From the NCBI GenBank assembly GCA_013360465.1, contig JABWBO010000011.1:1-63373 (forward strand): a stretch of 63,373 bases of DNA, in the 5' to 3' direction. This stretch comes from Anaerolineae bacterium (GTDB lineage: Bacteria > Chloroflexota > Anaerolineae > Aggregatilineales > Phototrophicaceae). The notes beneath the pieces are model-generated. The model saw only the letters and a program-made list of their open reading frames with translations, made no database searches and had not been told where the DNA came from. Made by a program: the position numbers and the translations under genes. Positions 48,160 through 56,948 of this stretch are shown here, one piece after another (the first letter of the stretch is position 1; the number at the start of each line of letters is the position of its first letter).

Positions 48160-49346
48160 GGCTTGCTGCCCCACAGGTAGACATCGGGTGAGCCGTAGGC
48201 GGCGTAAATGCCTTCGCTCAAGATGGCGTATCTGCCGGACTCGACCGACAGACCGATCAGGAATGCGCCGCGCCCATCATCGACGATATCGTCGGCGAAG
48301 GCGAGGGCGTCGCCCTCTGGAGACCAGACAAGGTGCGGTGGATTTGGGGTGTGCGTGGTGGTCGAAAAGCCGCAGTAGGCAGTTAATTCGTCTGTTCTTG
48401 CATCGAGCAGGTGAACGACTGCTTGCACTTCGGCAGGTGAATCGCCGGCGGCTGAATCAGGAGTCACCCAGAAGGCGAGGCGGCGGCTGTCCGGTGACCA
48501 GGCGAGGTCGTTGACCGCTATGCCGTTGATCCGCGTCACGCCGTAGGCGATCTGAAGCTGCGTTGCCTGATGCAGCGCCAGGGTCTCAAGGTCGAGCAGA
48601 AAGAGTTCGCTGGCATAGACTCCTTCCGAGATCGGTATGGGTTGAACGAAGGCGAGCATCCGACGATCAGGCGACCAGGCGAAGTTGTTGTAGTAGGGGA
48701 TGTCTTCCCCCAGCTCCAGAATGTCCTCGGAATCGCTGCGCAGATCGACCAATGAGCGGTTGAAGCGCTCGCCGTCGAAATCGACCCTCAATCCCCACGC
48801 GCCGCCGGGTTGGACGGAGATCAGGTTGTCGGCATCGAACGACTCTTGTTCGCCGTTGCGCAGTATGAAGGCGCTGACCCCCGGCGTCCAGGCGAAAAGC
48901 GTGTATTCATCCCACCACTGTACATCGATGGCGTTGGTCGCCACGAAGACGCGGTTGGCACCATCGAGTCGCATGATGTTGTGCGCGTTGGTGGCGTCGT
49001 TGAAATACGACAACTCTGTGCCGTCTGGCGAGAGTCGGCAGTTTCTGCCACAAGGCGCTGTCTCTGGGATGGGAAAGCGCCGCCCAGAAGCGACATCGAA
49101 ATGCCAGGTGGCGCGCCAGTCGAAGGCGGTTAGGATGATGCCGGACGCCGAAAAGCCGCGCTCCCCGCCCTCCTGCAACCCCATCACGGGGCACTGCTGT
49201 CGCACCAGGGGGGGGACCAGCGCAGGCAGGGCGAAACCGCTTCTCGCCGGTATCATGATCAGCAGCACAAGCGCAGTCCAGCGAAATGGGTAGAGCGCAG
49301 TCCGCCGCCATGGCGACAGTCGTACAACACTGCCTGGCTTAACCAT
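48156..49346 (-). CDS. membrane-anchored or secreted TolB/WD40-like beta-propeller protein
   Basis: 396 residues. A hydrophobic segment (about 20-40, TALYPFRWTALVLLIMIPA) may be a signal or anchor. The rest contains propeller-like repeats: CRLSPDGTELSYFND, NFAWSPDRRMLAFVQP, DLAWSPDSRRLAFWVTP and LVWSPEGDALAFADD, the WSPDGxxLAF motif of TolB/PD40 blades. Such propellers bind peptides, glycans or partner proteins. Four cysteines (CPVM, APCGRNC, AYCGF) may form disulfides outside the cell. It overlaps the genes on either side by 8 and 4 bp. Function unknown. Confidence 0.75.
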   Translation of the reverse strand: MVKPGSVVRLSPWRRTALYPFRWTALVLLIMIPARSGFALPALVPPLVRQQCPVMGLQEGGERGFSASGIILTAFDWRATWHFDVASGRRFPIPETAPCGRNCRLSPDGTELSYFNDATNAHNIMRLDGANRVFVATNAIDVQWWDEYTLFAWTPGVSAFILRNGEQESFDADNLISVQPGGAWGLRVDFDGERFNRSLVDLRSDSEDILELGEDIPYYNNFAWSPDRRMLAFVQPIPISEGVYASELFLLDLETLALHQATQLQIAYGVTRINGIAVNDLAWSPDSRRLAFWVTPDSAAGDSPAEVQAVVHLLDARTDELTAYCGFSTTTHTPNPPHLVWSPEGDALAFADDIVDDGRGAFLIGLSVESGRYAILSEGIYAAYGSPDVYLWGSKP

Positions 49347-50151
49347 AGATTCGCTTCAGTCGCTGTTCTTCGGCAGTAAGAATCGGAACCGGGTATGAGA
49401 GCTGCCATAAGTGTATCGCGCTGACTCGCTCGCCCTCACCGCCATCCGCGACCAGCAGATGGTCGCCGGTGATCACGCAGTCCATTGGGCGCATCAGGCT
49501 GACGCCGGGAAGAGGCTGCATTTGTGCGATCAGGCTGTCATCCAGCGCTGCGCTGCGTGCTGCAAAATGCGCGGCATAGATCACACGCGTGTCATAGTCG
49601 AACGGCTCACCCATCTCGTCGACGCCCGGCGGGACGACAAGATGGGCGATGCGCAGCCGCCGGCAGACAAAATAGACCCCTGGTATGGCTGTACGCATCT
49701 CCGCCAGGACGTAACTTTCGGCTAATCCCAGGACCATCGGTGGCGGCATGACCAGCGCCGGGTGCTGGCTCAGATGGATGCGATCCTGTATCGAGAACGG
49801 GCGCACCAGATCGTCGATACGTTCCAGCACACGCATGCCCCGATGACGCGGACCAGCGAAGTTGAGCCACATCGTCTGCCAGCCCGACGACGAACGCACC
49901 GCCACATCTGGCAGTGCCAGGGGGGTAACGGAAGCGCCCTGCCGCCCTGCATTGTCTTCACTTTCGTCGATAGACTCCAGAAACTCGCCAGACGGCGACA
50001 GGCAGTGCTGAGCGATCCAGCCGTCGGAGCCATAGATTTCCTCAGCGTAGATGGATAAATCGGGGGTGACGCCCAATAGGGAGCAGTCGCCTGGATGCCT
50101 CAGAGTCACCGAACGAAGATAGTCGAGGGTCGGAAGGGAAAAATCGGTCAT
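49339..50151 (-). CDS. hypothetical protein, possible beta-propeller
   Basis: 270 residues from the ATG at 50151 (the frame goes on to 50181). No signal peptide or membrane span. The chain is rich in beta-like stretches (SIYAEEIYGSDGWIAQHCLSPSG, VYFVCRRLRIAHLVVPPG, DCVITGDHLLVADGGEGERVSAIHLWQL), which suggests a propeller or beta-sandwich, but I recognise no family. First gene of the overlapping three-gene set with the propeller and the membrane protein; divergent from the response-regulator operon. Confidence 0.65.
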   Translation of the reverse strand: MTDFSLPTLDYLRSVTLRHPGDCSLLGVTPDLSIYAEEIYGSDGWIAQHCLSPSGEFLESIDESEDNAGRQGASVTPLALPDVAVRSSSGWQTMWLNFAGPRHRGMRVLERIDDLVRPFSIQDRIHLSQHPALVMPPPMVLGLAESYVLAEMRTAIPGVYFVCRRLRIAHLVVPPGVDEMGEPFDYDTRVIYAAHFAARSAALDDSLIAQMQPLPGVSLMRPMDCVITGDHLLVADGGEGERVSAIHLWQLSYPVPILTAEEQRLKRIYG

Positions 50152-50200
50152 GCGTTGTCTCTGCGTACCTAAGCCGTTCACTGCGGCGCAGCAGTCTGCG

Positions 50201-50218
50201 TGTTATACTCAAGAGTAT
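50201..50218 (+). promoter_or_regulatory. extended -10 promoter with overlapping palindrome
   Basis: TGTTATACT (50201-50209) is an extended -10. The perfect palindrome ATACTC-AA-GAGTAT (50205-50218) overlaps it, which suggests an operator. No good -35 is seen. It lies 41 bases before the ATG of the response-regulator gene. Confidence 0.45.
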
Positions 50219-50249
50219 CATTTTTTGTGTCTTCATAGAGGTTTGATTG

Positions 50250-50906
50250 ATGTCCAATCGTAATTCCTACCAGAACAGCGCAGCCGCTGACTGGGCTGAG
50301 GGACCGGCTCCCGGTGTCGATGACGACCCGGCGGACGATCAACTGGAGCGGGTGGCTGCGCTCCACGACCGGTCACTGCCCAGTGTCCCGCCAAAGTCGG
50401 AAACCGGCGTGATGGAAATCGTCATGCGGTCGGGGGATGCGGCAGAAGATGATAATGCCCAGGATGCACTACGCACCACCGCCGAGACGCGCGCGGTGAA
50501 CGAGCTGCAACCGGAACCGCGCGCTCCCATCGTCCTCATCGTCGAAGATGCCTTCGAGCTGGCGGAAATCCTGCAAATCACGCTGCGCCGGCTTAAGCTT
50601 GTGACTGCGCATGAGAGCTTTGGCGCGAGCGCGCTGGAACGCTACAAGGAGCTGAAGCCAGACATGGTTCTGCTGGACATCAGCCTGCCGGATATGGCGG
50701 GCTGGCAGGTCCTCGAACACATCAAAGGCGAGAGCCGCGCCTCTGGTATCGCGATGCCCATCGTCATCGTCATCACAGCGATGGGTGATCCTGCGAATCG
50801 TCTGATCGGTAAGCTGCAGGGCGTATATCGCTACCTCATCAAACCCTTCACGCCGCGCGAAGTCGAACAGATCGTCCGAGAGGCGTTGAACACACGCTCC
50901 GTATGA
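50250..50906 (+). CDS. response regulator with disordered N-terminal extension
   Basis: 218 residues. The first 90 are low-complexity, rich in Asp, Glu, Ala and Pro, with no fold visible. A receiver domain follows from about 93: VLIVEDAFELAEIL with the acidic pair, phosphate-acceptor Asp in MVLLDISLPDMAGWQVL, Thr in VITAMGD and Lys in YLIKPFTPRE. No output domain follows. AGAGG lies 9 bases before the ATG. The stop overlaps the start of the TPR gene (ATGA), so the two are coupled. Kinase partner unknown. Confidence 0.87.
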   Translation: MSNRNSYQNSAAADWAEGPAPGVDDDPADDQLERVAALHDRSLPSVPPKSETGVMEIVMRSGDAAEDDNAQDALRTTAETRAVNELQPEPRAPIVLIVEDAFELAEILQITLRRLKLVTAHESFGASALERYKELKPDMVLLDISLPDMAGWQVLEHIKGESRASGIAMPIVIVITAMGDPANRLIGKLQGVYRYLIKPFTPREVEQIVREALNTRSV

Positions 50907-51943
50907 TGTTTTCTTCCAGGCGTTTCTTTCTTCCGCTGGCGCTGGCTGCCGCTGCTCTGGTGATAGGGGGTGTGCTGCGGCTGCCGTTTTCAGTTGTAAC
51001 CTCTGAACCCCCGGACGCAGGCGGCGCGGCGATCTCTTCGCAGCAGCGCCCGCTGCAAGCACTCTACCAGGTTGAGGAACGGGCGCTGAAGGATGGCTGG
51101 TCATCCGCCTTGGCGGAAACCGCCGGGAGCATCTGGTGGGCATTGGGCGATCCGTCAGAGGCGGTTGCCTACTGGCAGATGGCTGGCGATTCCGAGGCGA
51201 TACGCCGTCGGCTTGCCGAAGCGTATCTTGAACTGGGAGAGTGGGGGCTTGCCAGCGACCTCCTGCGCAGCCTTGAAACCGGGGCGGATGACTCGACCCG
51301 TGCCTGGGTCGCCACGCAGCTTGGTTTGATGCATGCGGCGTCGGACCCACAGTCGGCGAGGAAGTGGCTGGAACAGGCAGCTTCTGCTGAATCTGGTTAT
51401 GCCAGCAGCCTGGCCGCGCTGATCAATACACTTTCGGTGACTTCGAACCCGGTCCGCATAGGCATGGCGCTGGCGCGCCTGGAGCTGTGGCAGCACGCGG
51501 AACACGCCTTCATGGAAGCGCCGTATGACCCGGTTGCGCTGGCGTTCCTGGCGCTTTCCAGGGAACAGCTTGGCAAGGATGGCTCGGTCTATCTTTCGGC
51601 AGCGCTGCGCCTGGGAGAAAACGATTCCCAGGTGCGCTATCTGGAAGGGTTGATCTATCGCCTGCGCGGCGATTACGAAGCGAGCCTCGCTGCTTTCATC
51701 CAGGCGACAGCGCTGCATCCCGATGATCCGGCGTTGGTCGCGGAACTGGGGACAGCTTATCAGCACGTCGGCGATCTGGTCTCGGCGGAGCGATGGCTAC
51801 AGTTCGCCCTGGACCTTTCCGAAGGCGATTCGGCGTACGGTGCCCGCATCGAAAGCTTACGCACGGAAGAGGCGACACTGCGCGACGCCATTGCGACGAT
51901 GATCGACAGCGTGCCGATCCCTGAAAGCGAGACCATCCCATGA
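50903..51943 (+). CDS. TPR-repeat protein with N-terminal membrane anchor
   Basis: 346 residues. A hydrophobic segment near 8-28 (FFLPLALAAAALVIGGVL) is a signal anchor. Several TPR-like helical pairs follow, clearest at about 105-125 (RRRLAEAYLELGEWGLASDLL), 235-280 (VRYLEGLIYRLRGDYEASLAAFIQATALHPDDPALVAELGTAYQHVGDLVSAERWLQFAL). TPRs mediate protein contacts, here probably outside the membrane. Starts in an ATGA overlap with the response-regulator gene and ends in an ATGA overlap with the next gene. Confidence 0.82.
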   Translation: MMFSSRRFFLPLALAAAALVIGGVLRLPFSVVTSEPPDAGGAAISSQQRPLQALYQVEERALKDGWSSALAETAGSIWWALGDPSEAVAYWQMAGDSEAIRRRLAEAYLELGEWGLASDLLRSLETGADDSTRAWVATQLGLMHAASDPQSARKWLEQAASAESGYASSLAALINTLSVTSNPVRIGMALARLELWQHAEHAFMEAPYDPVALAFLALSREQLGKDGSVYLSAALRLGENDSQVRYLEGLIYRLRGDYEASLAAFIQATALHPDDPALVAELGTAYQHVGDLVSAERWLQFALDLSEGDSAYGARIESLRTEEATLRDAIATMIDSVPIPESETIP

Positions 51944-52737
51944 GACGAATCTTGCTGTTGATCGTCCCTGCCGCGCTGCTGCTGCTGCTCATGCTGTTGA
52001 ACAGCACCACAGCCGACTGGCGTCATCCGATTTTCGAAGCCGCTCCCGGTGAAGCACTCTACGTGGCGACTTTCTCCGGCGGTCCCGAAGACGATTTCAA
52101 TCGGGACTGGGATCAGTTTGGCGGGCGGCTGTCCAGCGTTATCGCCGATGGCGCGCTGGTCATTCGTCTGGACGATCTCGAAGCCGGGACGTTTTCCTCG
52201 GCAGCGCCGATCTTTCGTGATTTCGATGTCACCGTACAGGCGAAAGCCAGTGCGGGACCGGAAGACAATGGCTTCGGCATCGTCTTCCGATTGCAGGATC
52301 GCGACAACGGCAGCCCTGCCGACGACAGCTATTACCTCTTCCTGATCAGCAGCGACGGTTACTATCAGGTTTCGCGGGTGGTGCAAGGAGTCAGCGCGGA
52401 GATCAGTACATGGATTGACTCGCCGGTCATTCAAACCGGGATCGGCGCAGAAAACACCCTGCGGGTACACGCTCAGGGGACTGAATTCTCGTTCTTCATC
52501 AACGGCGAACAGATGCCGCTGTGTCTTTCCAACAACCCGGATGGGGTGAGTACCTATTTTGCCGGTGAGTGCGTCGATGGCAGCATGGTCGAAGTGCTGC
52601 GCGACGATGGAATCGCCTATGGGCGAATCGGCGTCGGCGCGCGCAGTTTCATGACTGACAGCGGCGTGGTGGTCGCCTTTGACAATTTAGTCGTCCTTTC
52701 CCCCGGCGCTGACGGGCAGCCGGGGCAGGGGACATAG
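51940..52737 (+). CDS. membrane-anchored LamG/DUF1080-like beta-sandwich protein
   Basis: 265 residues with an N-terminal anchor (ILLLIVPAALLLLLMLL, 4-20). The outer part resembles the concanavalin-A-like folds: ATFSGGPEDDFNRDWDQF, DVTVQAKASAGPEDNGFGIVFR, SYYLFLISSDGYYQV, FSFFINGEQ and the closing VVVAFDNLVVLSP strand. The lipoprotein at 6693-7388 is a paralogue. Translation is coupled to the TPR gene (ATGA). With the response regulator and TPR protein it forms a possible three-part surface or sensing module; ligand unknown. Confidence 0.78.
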   Translation: MRRILLLIVPAALLLLLMLLNSTTADWRHPIFEAAPGEALYVATFSGGPEDDFNRDWDQFGGRLSSVIADGALVIRLDDLEAGTFSSAAPIFRDFDVTVQAKASAGPEDNGFGIVFRLQDRDNGSPADDSYYLFLISSDGYYQVSRVVQGVSAEISTWIDSPVIQTGIGAENTLRVHAQGTEFSFFINGEQMPLCLSNNPDGVSTYFAGECVDGSMVEVLRDDGIAYGRIGVGARSFMTDSGVVVAFDNLVVLSPGADGQPGQGT

Positions 52738-52756
52738 GCGTCGGCGGCATCGCATC

Positions 52757-54046
52757 GTGAAAATTCATCTGCGTATGACCGGCTGCCGTCTGAATCAGGC
52801 GGAGATCGAGACGATGATCCGTCAGTTTCACCGTCTGGGGCACAAGGTCGTAGATGATCCTGCCGAGGCGGACGAGATCGTCGTGAACACCTGCGCCGTC
52901 ACGCTAGATGCGAATCGCGCCAGCCGTCGACTGGTTCGACAGTTAGGGCGCGCCAACGAAGCAGCGCCCATCACAGTGACCGGCTGCTACGCGCAGATCG
53001 CGCCGGACGAAATCGCGATCCTCCCCGGCGTGAAACGAATCATCCCCAACGGCGAAAAAGAGGCTCTGGTCCAGCAGGTGACGGGACAGGCGGCTGACGA
53101 GACGTTCGACCTGGAGCCGCTGGAACGCGATCTGCCGGGACGGTACGGGCGCACACGGGCGTTTGTGAAGGTCCAGGATGGGTGCGACAATGCCTGCACC
53201 TTCTGTATCACAACCGTAGCGCGCGGAGTCGGACGCAGCCGCCCGGTCGAAGTGGTCGTGCGTGAGGTGCGGATGCTCGTCGAGATGGGCTATTCTGAAG
53301 TCGTGCTGACCGGCGTTCACCTCGGCAGCTACGGACATGATTTCGGCGATCCTGATGGACTGGCGCGTCTGGTCCGGGGGATTCTGAGCGAGACTTCGCT
53401 GCCCCGCCTGCGTCTATCGTCACTGGAACCCTGGGATCTGCGCGAAGACTTCTTCGCACTGTGGCAGGATTCGCGATTGTGCCGCCATCTGCATCTGCCC
53501 CTGCAAAGCGGCTGTGATGCGACGCTGCGGCGGATGGCGCGGCGGACGACGCAGCAGGCGTTTTTCAGCCTTGTCGCGGCGGCGCGGCGGCAGATCGACT
53601 CCCTCGCCATCACAACCGACATCATCGTCGGCTTTCCCGGCGAGACGGACGCAGAATTCGCCGAGAGCGCACGGTTTGTGGAGTCGATGCGCTTCGCCGG
53701 ACTCCACGTCTTTCGCTACAGTTGTCGACCCGGCACGCCTGCTGCGCGTATGCGAGGGCAGATTGACGAGCCGACACGTAAGTCTCGCAGCGAGCAAATG
53801 CACGCGCTGGCGGAACGTTCGGCGCGCGAATATGCGGCATCGGTCATCGGACGGGCGCACAATGTACTCTGGGAACAGGTGGCGGGCGTCACCCAAGACG
53901 GTTTCATGAATGTCGGATATACTGACTCGTATGTGCGTGTGCAGTGTACACATCCGCGCGCGCTGACCGGGCTGATCACGCCGGCGCAGGCGCTTGCATA
54001 TGATCCTCAACGCGGCGCGCTCGATGTTCGACCGCTGCTGATGTAA
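52757..54046 (+). CDS. mtaB: tRNA t6A37 methylthiotransferase MtaB
   Basis: 429 residues of the methylthiotransferase family. The N-terminal domain has its three cluster cysteines (Cys10, Cys46, Cys77), the radical-SAM motif CDNACTFC follows at 143-150, and a short TRAM-like end closes the chain. The TGCRLNQAE start and the VKVQDGCDNACTFC context fit MtaB better than MiaB or RimO. MtaB adds a methylthio group to t6A at position 37 of tRNAs that read ANN codons. The start is a GTG at 52757, 19 bp after the LamG-like gene; yqeY follows by 30 bp. Confidence 0.92.
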   Translation: MKIHLRMTGCRLNQAEIETMIRQFHRLGHKVVDDPAEADEIVVNTCAVTLDANRASRRLVRQLGRANEAAPITVTGCYAQIAPDEIAILPGVKRIIPNGEKEALVQQVTGQAADETFDLEPLERDLPGRYGRTRAFVKVQDGCDNACTFCITTVARGVGRSRPVEVVVREVRMLVEMGYSEVVLTGVHLGSYGHDFGDPDGLARLVRGILSETSLPRLRLSSLEPWDLREDFFALWQDSRLCRHLHLPLQSGCDATLRRMARRTTQQAFFSLVAAARRQIDSLAITTDIIVGFPGETDAEFAESARFVESMRFAGLHVFRYSCRPGTPAARMRGQIDEPTRKSRSEQMHALAERSAREYAASVIGRAHNVLWEQVAGVTQDGFMNVGYTDSYVRVQCTHPRALTGLITPAQALAYDPQRGALDVRPLLM

Positions 54047-54076
54047 CACGCTGGAGGAGCCGAAAGGACGGGCTTT

Positions 54077-54529
54077 ATGGACGATCCTCGCGTCAAGATG
54101 CAGGAAGCGCTGAAACAGGCGATGTTGAAAAAGGATGCGCTTACGCGCGATGTGCTGCGCATGACCCTGAGCGCGATGAAACAGGTCGAGGTAGATGAGC
54201 GCCGTGACCTCACCCCCGACGACGCGCTGCAAGTCCTTCAGCGGGAAGTCAAGAAGCGTCGTGAGAGCATTCAGGAAGCGCGTAACGTGGGGCGAGAGGA
54301 TATCGCCACCCAGGAAGAGCGCGAGCTTACCGTCATCGACGGCTTCCTGCCCAGCCAGCTTTCGCGCGAGCAGATCGAAGCTCTGGCGCGCGAGGCGATC
54401 CAGCAGAGCGGCGCAGTCTCGGCAAAAGAGATGGGTAAAGTCATGAGCGTGTTGATGCCGAAGGTGAAAGGGGTGGCAGACGGGAAGTTGGTGAACGAAG
54501 TCGTTCGCGAACTCCTGAGCAATGCTTAG
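54077..54529 (+). CDS. yqeY: GatB/YqeY domain protein
   Basis: 150 residues matching the YqeY family: LKQAMLKKDALTRDVLRMTLSAMKQVEVD at the start, VLQREVKKRRESI in the middle and the tail domain GKVMSVLMPKVKGVADGKLVNEVVRELL shared with GatB, where it touches tRNA. The free-standing protein is thought to act on tRNA or translation, but its role is not settled. GGAGGAGCC-type bases lie upstream of the ATG. The gene overlaps the next one by 8 bp and is part of the long plus-strand operon. Confidence 0.9.
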   Translation: MDDPRVKMQEALKQAMLKKDALTRDVLRMTLSAMKQVEVDERRDLTPDDALQVLQREVKKRRESIQEARNVGREDIATQEERELTVIDGFLPSQLSREQIEALAREAIQQSGAVSAKEMGKVMSVLMPKVKGVADGKLVNEVVRELLSNA

Positions 54530-56948
54530 CCGGTTTTCGGACTTCATTGACAGCCTCGCGCCTTCGACGACGCTTCGGCGCGAAACACCCCTGCACCGGG
54601 TCACGCTGGCGCTGGTGGGTTTCTGTTTTGTCGTCGGAGCGACTTTGTGTGTCGCCTTTGACGCGGTCTTCCCGACAGGACAGGCGCTGTCCTCCTTGGG
54701 ACTGGGCAGCGTCGTGGAAGAAGATGTGCGCGCCCCCTTCAGCATCGAATATGTGAGCGAGGTGTTGACGGAACAGCGGCGCAGCGCTGCCGCCAATGCC
54801 GTCACGCCGATCTACGATCCGCCCGACCCGACGATTGCGCGCCAGCAGGCGACCCTCCTTCAGCAGATTCTCGATTTCATCGACAACATCCGACGCGATC
54901 CCTACGGCAGCGCGGAGCAGAAGCAGTCGGACCTGCTGGCGATCACGGCGCTTCGCCTGGACCCGGTGATGGTGACGGACATCCTGCTGCTCGATGACGA
55001 AACCTGGCGGGCGACCGGAAGTGAGGCGATCAACGTCCTGGAACGGGTGATGCGCGAACCGATTCGAGAACTCGACCTGGCGACGGTGCTGGAGCAGCTG
55101 CCGTCGCAGGTTGCGCTGCGCTTTGACCAACGTACGGCATCCGTCGTCGTGGCACTGGTCAAGGATGTGTTGCGCCCCAACCGTTTCGTCAACCTTCAGG
55201 CAACGGAGACCGCCCGGCAGGCAGCGGTAGACAGCATTCAGCCGGAAACCCGCAGTTTCGAACGGGGTCAGGTAGTCGTGCGCGCCGGCACTCGGCTGGA
55301 TGCCGTCGATGATGAGGCGCTCCGACGTTTAGGTTTGTTCGATAGCGAAGATCGCCGCGTTCAGCTTGTCCTTCGGGCGTTCATTGGCAGCCTGCTGGCG
55401 ATGGTCCTGATCGGACTGTACCTGGCGCGCTTCCCGGACGGAGCCTATCTGCGCGCGCGCTTCGTCGCGCTGCTGTGCTTCGTCTTTCTCGTCGGGCTGT
55501 TCAGCGCCCGGCTGTTTTTAGGCGTGCAGCCCCCCTACTACATCTACCCAGCAGCCGGCTTGGCGCTGCTGCTGGTGGTGATTTCCAAGCCGGAGATCGC
55601 CATGATCGCTACGGTGGCGCAGGGCATCCTGATCGGACTCATGGCGGAAAACTCGCTGGAAGTCGCAACACTCGTTATTTCCGGCGGCATGGTCGGATCG
55701 CTCATCCTGCGCCGCACCGAGCGGTTGAACAGTTATTTCGTCATCAGCATTTTCATCGCCGTAACCAATGTCGTGGTCGTGACGCTGTTCAATCTGGAAC
55801 TGCTGAGCAGCAGTGTCGCGCCGACTCTGGGTCTGCTGCTGCTGTACGCCCTGGTCAACGGCGTCCTTTCAGCGATGGTGGCGCTGGTCGGCATGTATGT
55901 CCTGACCTTCGTCCTGAACCTGCCGACCAGTTTCAAACTCGTCGAGCTGAGCCAGCCCAACCATCCGCTGTTGCAGCGCGTCCTCCGTGAAGCCCCCGGC
56001 ACTTATCAGCACTCGCTGCAGGTCGCCAACCTGTGCGAACAAGCCGCCAACGCCATCGGCGCCAGCGCCGATTTGACGCGGGTTGCGGCGCTGTATCATG
56101 ACATTGGCAAGATGCTGAACCCGGCGTTCTTTGTGGAGAACCAGGTCGACAACCTGAACCCTCATGATGCGCTCAACGATCCCTATCGCAGCGCCAGCAT
56201 CATCATCAGCCATGTCATCGAGGGGGAGAAGCTGGCGAGACAGTACCGCCTGCCGGTGCGCATCCGCGATTTCATCCTGGAACATCACGGGACGACGAAA
56301 GTCGGCTACTTCTACAACCGCGCTGTCGAGCAGGCGGGCGACACCGAAGCGGTCGATATCGATCAGTTCACGTATCCGGGACCCAAGCCACAGAGTCGAG
56401 AGACCGCCATCATGATGCTGGCGGACAACTGCGAAAGCACTGTGCGGGCGCGAAAGCCGACCAACAAGCAGGAAATTGCAGAGATCGTCAGCGGCATCTT
56501 CGACCAGCGTATGCGCGAAGGACAGCTCGATGAAGCTAATCTGACCCTGCGCGACCTGGATACGGCACGCACCATCTTCGTCGAAATGCTGCAGGCGGTG
56601 TTCCATCCACGCATCAATTACCCGATCGCCCCGACGGCGAAACGCGCCTCGCTCGAACGCGTGCCGATCGGCGATGCTCAGCTCGAAGCTGCTCCGCGCC
56701 CTCGTTCCGGTCCGAGCAGCCGGGCTGCGGAGCAGGACGTGCCGGAAGCCGCAGCTGTTGAGCCTACACCCCCGCTGCCGAAGCTGACTGCCGAGATGAA
56801 GGCGATCACCATCCCCGATGATGACGAAGATGCTCCCCTTCAGGTTGTGCCGCCGCTGCGGAGGACGCAAAAGGTGAGCGTGGTCGAAGTCGGTGACGAC
56901 GATACTCGGAGCGACTCATCAGACATCAACAAAGGAGACAAGCCGTGA
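54522..56948 (+). CDS. pgpH: PgpH/YqfF-like 7TM HD-domain phosphodiesterase
   Basis: 808 residues: an N-terminal span, an extracytoplasmic 7TMR-HDED domain (about 60-280), seven membrane helices (about 285-470), then a cytoplasmic HD domain with HDIGKML near 526-532 and further metal-binding His in SASIIISHVIEGEKLA and DFILEHHGT. Proteins of this design (Listeria PgpH, Bacillus YqfF) break down cyclic di-AMP. A disordered acidic tail of about 110 residues is extra. YbeY follows with a GTGA overlap, the same order as in many Firmicutes and Cyanobacteria. Confidence 0.92.
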   Translation: MLSRFSDFIDSLAPSTTLRRETPLHRVTLALVGFCFVVGATLCVAFDAVFPTGQALSSLGLGSVVEEDVRAPFSIEYVSEVLTEQRRSAAANAVTPIYDPPDPTIARQQATLLQQILDFIDNIRRDPYGSAEQKQSDLLAITALRLDPVMVTDILLLDDETWRATGSEAINVLERVMREPIRELDLATVLEQLPSQVALRFDQRTASVVVALVKDVLRPNRFVNLQATETARQAAVDSIQPETRSFERGQVVVRAGTRLDAVDDEALRRLGLFDSEDRRVQLVLRAFIGSLLAMVLIGLYLARFPDGAYLRARFVALLCFVFLVGLFSARLFLGVQPPYYIYPAAGLALLLVVISKPEIAMIATVAQGILIGLMAENSLEVATLVISGGMVGSLILRRTERLNSYFVISIFIAVTNVVVVTLFNLELLSSSVAPTLGLLLLYALVNGVLSAMVALVGMYVLTFVLNLPTSFKLVELSQPNHPLLQRVLREAPGTYQHSLQVANLCEQAANAIGASADLTRVAALYHDIGKMLNPAFFVENQVDNLNPHDALNDPYRSASIIISHVIEGEKLARQYRLPVRIRDFILEHHGTTKVGYFYNRAVEQAGDTEAVDIDQFTYPGPKPQSRETAIMMLADNCESTVRARKPTNKQEIAEIVSGIFDQRMREGQLDEANLTLRDLDTARTIFVEMLQAVFHPRINYPIAPTAKRASLERVPIGDAQLEAAPRPRSGPSSRAAEQDVPEAAAVEPTPPLPKLTAEMKAITIPDDDEDAPLQVVPPLRRTQKVSVVEVGDDDTRSDSSDINKGDKP

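Noticed and set aside
53420-54805. 461-codon minus-strand frame across mtaB, yqeY and pgpH
   Set aside because: It runs against three recognised genes and shows no domain.
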